Below are positions 5,892 to 10,069 of a DNA stretch of 10,069 nt, piece after piece. The stretch lies in the NCBI GenBank assembly GCA_003552425.1, contig PUMC01000060.1, forward strand, positions 1-10,069, given 5' to 3'. A program made the translations under genes and the position numbers. A model generated the notes under the pieces. The model did not search any database. It saw nothing but the letters and a program-made list of their open reading frames with translations, and had not been told where the DNA came from. Positions within the stretch are counted from its first letter, which is position 1. Each line of letters opens with the position of its first letter. The stretch is from Candidatus Acetothermia bacterium. GTDB taxonomy: Bacteria; Bipolaricaulota; Bipolaricaulia; Bipolaricaulales; Bipolaricaulaceae.

Positions 5892-6800
5892 CTAGCGGAA
5901 TGTCCCTTGCCTCCACAGCCGAACGAGCAGCGGCCACAGGTAGAGCAGGGGCCTCCGGCGAACCTTGTCCGGGATCTCCACCGGCTTGCCGGTATGCCGC
6001 TCGAGCTTCCACGCCACGTAGTCGATGCCCCCATCGAAGGTGTACAGCGCCTTCAGAAGGCGCAGCACCGAAAGGATCTTGCCCAGGGCGATGCGGAGCG
6101 CCCAATCGACCCGGCCGAGAACGGGAAACCGCTGCCGTTTGGCGCTTACAGCGAGGACCGCACGCCCTACCTCCTCGAAGAAGTGGGGGAAGGCATCGAC
6201 AAGCGTTCGGGCCCGGTTTTCGGTTTCCGGGCGCAGTTCGGTCCGGTAGGAAAGGGAGAGGGCCCGCGTCCACAAAGCGCGCCAATCAGCCCCCCGGGGT
6301 ACGAGGGGCAACGCCCGCCAGGCGAGCGTCTCCACAGCGTGGGCGAGTTCGTCCACAAACGGCTCAGGGTCTGCAGTCCCCAGGAGCGTGACGGGCTGCG
6401 CGTAGCGTCCCCAGAAGTAGGAGTGGTAAGCCGTCCGGCTGCATCGACGGCGAAACTGCGCTACGGAGAGGACCGCGTACTTGCAGCGCACTGGCCGGCC
6501 TTCCACGGATACCTCCAGGTAGTACACGTTCGGCGGAAGCAAGCGGCACAGCGTCCCCGCAACACGGCCCAGCGCTTGCCGGAGATCCGTGACGAGGACG
6601 TGCAGATCGACGATCCCCTCGAGCGCTACCTGGCGGCGGCAGGAGCCGTAGAACAGGGCCGCGACAAATGCTGGTCCAAAGCGATCTTTGAGGGCAACCA
6701 CCAGAGCGTTCACCTCTGCCGGGGCGGGCCGCAGCGCCTCGGTACGCACGGCGCGGCGGATTCGTTCGCGGCTGACCGCTCCTACCGGCGGCCTGCTCAT
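5892..6800 (-). CDS. Tam41/Mmp37-like nucleotidyltransferase, possible CDP-diacylglycerol synthase
   Basis: 302 residues. Near the N-terminus is FYGSC at 50-54 followed by VDLHVLVTD at 64-72, the G-S then D-x-h-h-h arrangement of a nucleotidyltransferase fold. LPPNVYYLE at 88-96, then a Lys-Tyr-Ala-Val-Leu strand (107-111), and a segment ending YFWGRYAQPVTLL (128-140) parallel the KYGVI and AGR-x-x-KPV blocks of eukaryotic Tam41/Mmp37, which makes CDP-diacylglycerol from phosphatidic acid and CTP. The C-terminal part (FDGGIDYVAWKLERHTGKP and a basic, tryptophan-rich end) is like bacterial homologues I recall. No membrane helix is seen, as for peripheral Tam41. The ATG at 6800 overlaps the kinase stop as ATGA, so translation is coupled. 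No separate ribosome site is visible. A longer frame to 6974 runs inside the kinase gene and is rejected. Function is inferred from motif resemblance. Confidence 0.6.
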   Translation of the reverse strand: MSRPPVGAVSRERIRRAVRTEALRPAPAEVNALVVALKDRFGPAFVAALFYGSCRRQVALEGIVDLHVLVTDLRQALGRVAGTLCRLLPPNVYYLEVSVEGRPVRCKYAVLSVAQFRRRCSRTAYHSYFWGRYAQPVTLLGTADPEPFVDELAHAVETLAWRALPLVPRGADWRALWTRALSLSYRTELRPETENRARTLVDAFPHFFEEVGRAVLAVSAKRQRFPVLGRVDWALRIALGKILSVLRLLKALYTFDGGIDYVAWKLERHTGKPVEIPDKVRRRPLLYLWPLLVRLWRQGTFR

Positions 6801-7765
6801 GGCTGACGGCCGTCGAGCAACAGAAACACGAGCGGATCGCTGGCGGAAAGCGTCAGCGGCCCCGGCAACGTCTGAACCACCCCGTCGAGGAGCCAGGCGT
6901 CCTCGAGGTCGAGGACCACACGGTGAGCCCGGCATCCGTGGTAGCCTTCCTCGGTCGGCAGTCGTTCCTCCCACCCCCTAAACAGCGCGGGCAGCCGGCG
7001 CACAAAGTGTTGCAGGCTGGACTCCAGCCAGCTGACCGAGAGCGGGCCTTCACCGGGGCCCCAGAAAGGCCGCAGCCGCAGGAACAGACGACGCATCACC
7101 GTGGTCAGAAGGAGGAGCACTTCCTGCTCATAAGGCGGCGCATCGTCAACGCGCACCGTAACCGCTGTCGGTGTCGAGAACGGTACGTGTTGCCGGGCCA
7201 CACCCACGACCCCGCGGGCGAGTGCCGTGCCGGCACCCCATTCCCCCACGCGACGGCTCTGCTTGAGCTGTTCTTCCCAGAACTCAACGCCACGGACGAT
7301 CGCGCCGATCCCGAAGAAGAGCCCACAGAACAACGTCCCGTCGGCGGTCATCACCTTGAGCACGGGGCGGTGCTCGACCTGCCAAGTGGCCGAAGGCCGG
7401 TGGCGCAACGCGAGGAACTGGGCAAGCCCGCGGCGGAAGGACCCGCAGCCCGTGATGTCCCGGGCGCTCATGTTCGTCGTCCCGCCGGGCAGTACGGCCA
7501 GCGGCGGGAGGTTCTCCCAGCCACCCCGACGGTGGAGTTCGGTGAGCACAGTCTGCAGGGTGCCATCCCCGCCATTCACAGCGAGCGCAGCAGGCTGCGC
7601 GGCGAGCAGTTCGTCGAGTGCCTGGGGGAGCTCCACGGGATCCCGGGTCACCCGGTGGGTGATACCGTCCACACGATCGAGATAGGCCAGGGCCGACCGT
7701 CTGCCGGCGTTGCAGCGGCTTCTGGCATTGCTCAACACTGCCAGCCTGTTCTCTGTGCGCGTCAT
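6797..7765 (-). CDS. Diacylglycerol-kinase-type lipid kinase (DAGK catalytic domain)
   Basis: 322 residues. The catalytic-domain signature is present: NGGDGT at 64-69, the ATP-binding loop of YegS/DgkB/sphingosine-kinase-like enzymes, and LPGGTTNM at 92-99 with a following ARD. GLFFGIGAIVRGVEF at about 148-162 fits the C-terminal beta-sandwich entry. The family phosphorylates diacylglycerol or related lipid alcohols using ATP at the inner face of the membrane. The length is normal and no helix spans the membrane. Its stop overlaps the start of the Tam41-like gene by ATGA, which suggests that its phosphatidic-acid-type product feeds that enzyme. I chose the ATG at 7765. A GTG at 7768 directly before it is an equal alternative, since AGGTG abuts the start. 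A -10-like box ends 7 bases upstream, so the mRNA may be leaderless. It is divergent from the nuclease gene. Confidence 0.85.
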   Translation of the reverse strand: MTRTENRLAVLSNARSRCNAGRRSALAYLDRVDGITHRVTRDPVELPQALDELLAAQPAALAVNGGDGTLQTVLTELHRRGGWENLPPLAVLPGGTTNMSARDITGCGSFRRGLAQFLALRHRPSATWQVEHRPVLKVMTADGTLFCGLFFGIGAIVRGVEFWEEQLKQSRRVGEWGAGTALARGVVGVARQHVPFSTPTAVTVRVDDAPPYEQEVLLLLTTVMRRLFLRLRPFWGPGEGPLSVSWLESSLQHFVRRLPALFRGWEERLPTEEGYHGCRAHRVVLDLEDAWLLDGVVQTLPGPLTLSASDPLVFLLLDGRQP

Positions 7766-7771
7766 CACCTA

Positions 7772-7777
7772 ACGATA
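7772..7777 (-). promoter_or_regulatory. Candidate -10 box (TATCGT) adjoining the lipid kinase start
   Basis: TATCGT on the minus strand ends 6 bases before the ATG at 7765; a -35-like TTGGCC at 7796-7801 lies 18 bases upstream. Transcription would begin on or next to the start codon. This resembles the layout at 1184-1189 upstream of the oxidoreductase. Matches are partial, so the call is tentative. Confidence 0.3.
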
Positions 7778-7838
7778 CGCGCTTGACCATGGCCCGGCCA
7801 AGAAGCGAACGGCGCTCCCGGGCCCGGTCCGCGCCCCC

Positions 7839-7844
7839 TATACT
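7839..7844 (+). promoter_or_regulatory. Candidate -10 box (TATACT) for the nuclease gene
   Basis: TATACT matches TATAAT at five of six positions and stands out in a very G+C-rich spacer. The -35 position at 17 bp (TCCCGG) does not match a sigma70 element. If used, the leader would be about 60 bases and G-rich, with several short possible stems (for example CGGG-GTAG-CCCG at about 7852-7863). I recognise no known riboswitch in it. Confidence 0.35.
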
Positions 7845-7889
7845 GGAGGTACGGGGTAGCCCGAGCCGCAGGAGAGGGCAGGCAACCCG

Positions 7890-7898
7890 ATGGCATAA
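7890..7898 (+). other. Minimal upstream reading frame (ATG GCA TAA) in nuclease leader
   Basis: A start codon followed by one sense codon and a stop lies 15 bases upstream of the nuclease GTG. Its TAA is the in-frame stop that closes the nuclease frame upstream, which fixes GTG 7914 as the first possible start after it. A start-stop element can tune downstream initiation, but here it may be chance. Its own ribosome site is weak (GGAGAGGG about 11 bases upstream). Confidence 0.25.
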
Positions 7899-7903
7899 GG
7901 CGC

Positions 7904-7909
7904 AGGAGG
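7904..7909 (+). promoter_or_regulatory. Ribosome site (AGGAGG) that decides the nuclease GTG start
   Basis: A full AGGAGG lies 4 bases before the GTG at 7914, a little closer than usual. An in-frame TAA at 7896 means no earlier start is possible, and the next in-frame starts lie inside the conserved nuclease domain, so GTG 7914 is well supported. Confidence 0.6.
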
Positions 7910-7913
7910 CGGT

Positions 7914-10069
7914 GTGCGGACAACAGACGATGGACTTCGGCTTTCGGCAAGTGACCTTGCCAACCATGTGGGATGCCGGCACCTCACGTTCCTCGACTTC
8001 CTTGTGGCCCGCGGCGAGCTCTCCGCACCGGCGTACCGGGATGCCGCCCTCGAGGCGCTCAAGGAGCGCGGCCTGGAGCACGAACGGGCGTACGTGGAGC
8101 ATCTCAGGGCACAGGGATTGACTGTGCTGGAACTCGACGACCTCGGACGGGCGGAGGCCGAGTACGCCGCAACCTGCGAGGCCATGCGTGAAGGTCCGGA
8201 CATCATCGTTCAGGCAACGCTCCTCGGGGACGGGTGGATGGGAAGGGCCGACATCCTACGGCGTGTGCCGATGCCCTCCCCTGCGTTTGGCGCGTATGCC
8301 TACGAAGTGCTCGACACAAAGCTGGCCAAGGACACGCGTGGACGAACGATCCTTCAGCTCTGCCTTTACGCGCAGCTCCTGAAGGAGATCCAGGGGTGCC
8401 TCCCCGAGACGATGTACGTGGTCCCGCCCGGGCAGGATTTCACCGAGGAAGCCTACCGCGTGACGGACTACATGGCCTACTTCCGCTTCGTCCGCCGGCG
8501 CCTGGTGGAGACCGTGGGCCAGGGCGCGTGGCACGGCGGACCAACCTACCCCTTGCCCTGCGAACAGTGCGGCATCTGCCGCTGGTGGCGCCACTGCGAC
8601 GACCGGCGTCGAGCCGACGATCACCTGTCGCTCGTCGCGGGGATCAGCAAAGCGCACATCGTGGAGCTGGAGAGCCGGTCTGTGGATACCCTGGAGAGGC
8701 TCGCCGACCTGACGCCTCCCCTCTCTCCCAAACCGCAACGGGGTTCGGAGGAGGGTTACGAACGGGTGCACCACCAGGCCCGCGTGCAGCTGGCCGGCCG
8801 CCACCGCGGGGTCCCGGTCCACGAGCTCCTTCCTGTGGAGGAGGATCTCGGCCTGTGCCGCCTACCCGAACCAACACCCTGCGACATGTTCTTCGATCTG
8901 GAGAGTGCTCGGTACGTCGGTGAAGGCGGCTTGGAGTACCTGTTCGGCTGGGTCACGCCCAACGAGACGGACGAAGCCGAATACGAGGCTCTGTGGGCGA
9001 TGAGCTTCGCCGAGGAGCGGGCGGCGTTCGAGCGCTTCGTGGACGAGGCCATGGGCCGGTGGGCAGCCGACGAGGGGTTTCACATCTACCACTACACGCC
9101 GTACGAACCGGCAGCAATCCGCCGCCTCATGGGACGGCACGCCACGCGGGAGGACGAAGTCGACCGTCTGTTGCGCGGCGAACGTTTCGTGGACCTGTAC
9201 GCAGTGCTCCGCCAGGCATTGCGGGCCAGCGTGGAGTCGTATTCGCTGAAGGACCTCGAACCGTTCTTCGGCTACCGGAGAGAGACGGATCTCCGCGTGG
9301 CCAGCCAGCATCTCAGGGCCCTGGAGTCGGCACTGGAGTACGGGGTCCCCCAGCGCATCGCTCCCGTTCACCGCGACACGGTCCGCGCCTACAACAAGGA
9401 CGACTGCCTGGCCACGCTGATGCTGCGCACGTGGCTGGAGCAGCTCCGCGACGGGCTGCTGGCGGAGGGCGTTGCGATTCCCCGCCCGAAACTGAGCACG
9501 GGGGACCCCAGCGAGAAGCTCGACGAAGCGCTGACGCGCACACGTGCGCTTGCCGAGCGGCTACTGGCGGATCTTCCGGCGGTGGGGGAGGCGCACACGG
9601 ACGAACAGCGCGCGCAGCGGATCTTGGCGCATCTTCTTGAGTGGCATCGGAGGGAGGACAAAGCCGCGTGGTGGGAGTACTTCCGCTTGGTCGATCTGAG
9701 CGATGAAGAGCTGCTCGAGGAACCCGTGGCCCTGGGGGGCCTCGTCTGCGAAGCGCGCGTGGAGGCACGCAAACGGGGCACTGTGGTCGACCGGTATCGC
9801 TTCCCCAGCCAGGATGCGCGCCTGCGCCCGGGGGACCGGGTCCTCAGTCCCGAGTCGGGCACCGCGGGCTTCGCCACCATCGAGCATCTCGATCCCGTCG
9901 CACGCCGCGTGGACCTCAAGAAGTCCGCGAAGTGGGCTGACGCGCATCCCCGGGCGGTGTTCGTTCACGAGATCGTGCGCACTAAGGAGCTCCGCGAGGC
10001 GCTGCTTCGTACGGGCGCGTGGGTCGCGGAGCACGGGATCGACGCTCCCGGGGCATACCGGGCGGGGCG
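7914..10069 (+). CDS. TM0106-type RecB-like Fe-S nuclease with DEDD exonuclease domain (runs off right edge)
   Basis: 718 codons are in the window and the frame is still open at base 10069. The first domain is Cas4/RecB-like: GRADIL at 110-115 (Asp113), EVLDTKLA at 131-138 (Asp134 and Lys136) and QLCLYAQLL at 148-156 form the PD-(D/E)XK core. Cys21 with Cys219, Cys222 and Cys228 (C-x2-C-x5-C), plus an extra Cys216, fit the 4Fe-4S clamp of Cas4 and AddB. The second domain is RNase H-like/DEDD: MFFDLES at 325-331 (Asp328, Glu330), an IYHYTPYEP strand near 390 and YNKDDCLAT at 493-501, as in YprB-type exonucleases. This order is typical of the TM0106 family, whose longer members end in a superfamily 1 helicase. 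That part would be outside the window; the last 200 residues, with DRVLSPESGTAGFATIE at about 642-658, may be the lead-in to it. Likely role: DNA end processing in repair or defence. It stands alone on this strand here, so the partner context is unseen. Confidence 0.85.
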   Translation, partial: MRTTDDGLRLSASDLANHVGCRHLTFLDFLVARGELSAPAYRDAALEALKERGLEHERAYVEHLRAQGLTVLELDDLGRAEAEYAATCEAMREGPDIIVQATLLGDGWMGRADILRRVPMPSPAFGAYAYEVLDTKLAKDTRGRTILQLCLYAQLLKEIQGCLPETMYVVPPGQDFTEEAYRVTDYMAYFRFVRRRLVETVGQGAWHGGPTYPLPCEQCGICRWWRHCDDRRRADDHLSLVAGISKAHIVELESRSVDTLERLADLTPPLSPKPQRGSEEGYERVHHQARVQLAGRHRGVPVHELLPVEEDLGLCRLPEPTPCDMFFDLESARYVGEGGLEYLFGWVTPNETDEAEYEALWAMSFAEERAAFERFVDEAMGRWAADEGFHIYHYTPYEPAAIRRLMGRHATREDEVDRLLRGERFVDLYAVLRQALRASVESYSLKDLEPFFGYRRETDLRVASQHLRALESALEYGVPQRIAPVHRDTVRAYNKDDCLATLMLRTWLEQLRDGLLAEGVAIPRPKLSTGDPSEKLDEALTRTRALAERLLADLPAVGEAHTDEQRAQRILAHLLEWHRREDKAAWWEYFRLVDLSDEELLEEPVALGGLVCEARVEARKRGTVVDRYRFPSQDARLRPGDRVLSPESGTAGFATIEHLDPVARRVDLKKSAKWADAHPRAVFVHEIVRTKELREALLRTGAWVAEHGIDAPGAYRAG

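Noticed and set aside
5907..6806. 299-codon plus-strand frame opposite the Tam41-like gene
   Set aside because: Composition is P/R/G-rich with no motif, while the minus strand has conserved blocks and coupled translation.
6801..6974. N-terminal extension of the Tam41-like frame up to 6974
   Set aside because: It lies wholly within the kinase coding region in another frame, is R/P/G-rich, and the ATGA overlap offers a natural start at 6800.
6923..7786. 287-codon plus-strand frame opposite the lipid kinase
   Set aside because: Antisense to the NGGDGT and LPGGTTNM kinase motifs; no recognisable domain of its own.
7845..7913. tRNA or known riboswitch in the nuclease leader
   Set aside because: No T-loop-like GGTTCGAAT and no core motif of c-di-GMP, SAM, cobalamin, fluoride or ZTP riboswitches was found by eye.

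Overview
This is a gene-dense, high-G+C bacterial window (roughly two thirds G+C by eye). It uses Shine-Dalgarno-type ribosome sites, several GTG starts and very short spacers. No rRNA, tRNA, CRISPR array, transposase or phage gene was seen. The gene set (a ferredoxin-like protein with 19 cysteines, a quinate-dehydrogenase-like/MobA-like gene pair and a TM0106-type RecB nuclease) is the sort met in anaerobic or thermophilic lineages and metagenome-assembled genomes. I cannot assign a phylum. No stretch above 300 bases lacks a gene. The longest gap is 170 bp, between divergent genes.

Left third (minus strand, 1-1178): the N-terminus of an SLC13-type permease runs off the left edge. It is preceded by a 129-residue two-helix membrane protein whose soluble tail carries a duplicated W-x-D-x-G-x2-IE-x-RIK motif. 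Before that lies a cytoplasmic molybdopterin oxidoreductase of the sulfite oxidase/YuiH type. A perfect TATAAT box precedes the membrane protein gene. The oxidoreductase may have a leaderless mRNA.

Middle (1349-5881): on the plus strand are a class II glutamine amidotransferase with Cys2, then an exported alpha/beta hydrolase with a GHSTG nucleophile elbow. They converge on a minus-strand ferredoxin-like protein with two C-terminal [4Fe-4S] motifs and an unusual CNCCSCCC block. That gene is divergent from a tightly spaced plus-strand pair: a 305-residue protein of the type often labelled quinate 5-dehydrogenase and a MobA-like nucleotidyltransferase. A perfect 9-bp inverted repeat lies between the divergent genes.

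Right third (5892-10069): a minus-strand, ATGA-overlapped pair encodes a diacylglycerol-kinase-type lipid kinase followed by a protein that resembles Tam41/Mmp37 CDP-diacylglycerol synthase. The two could act in sequence: lipid alcohol to phosphatidic acid to CDP-diacylglycerol. Divergent from them, a long plus-strand reading frame starts at a GTG at 7914 and is still open at the right edge. It encodes a Cas4/RecB-like Fe-S nuclease domain followed by a DEDD/RNase H-like exonuclease domain. In this family a superfamily 1 helicase domain would usually follow, outside the window.

The most promising leads are the lipid kinase/Tam41-like pair, the cysteine-rich ferredoxin, the pair at 4191-5881 and the duplicated motif in the small membrane protein.
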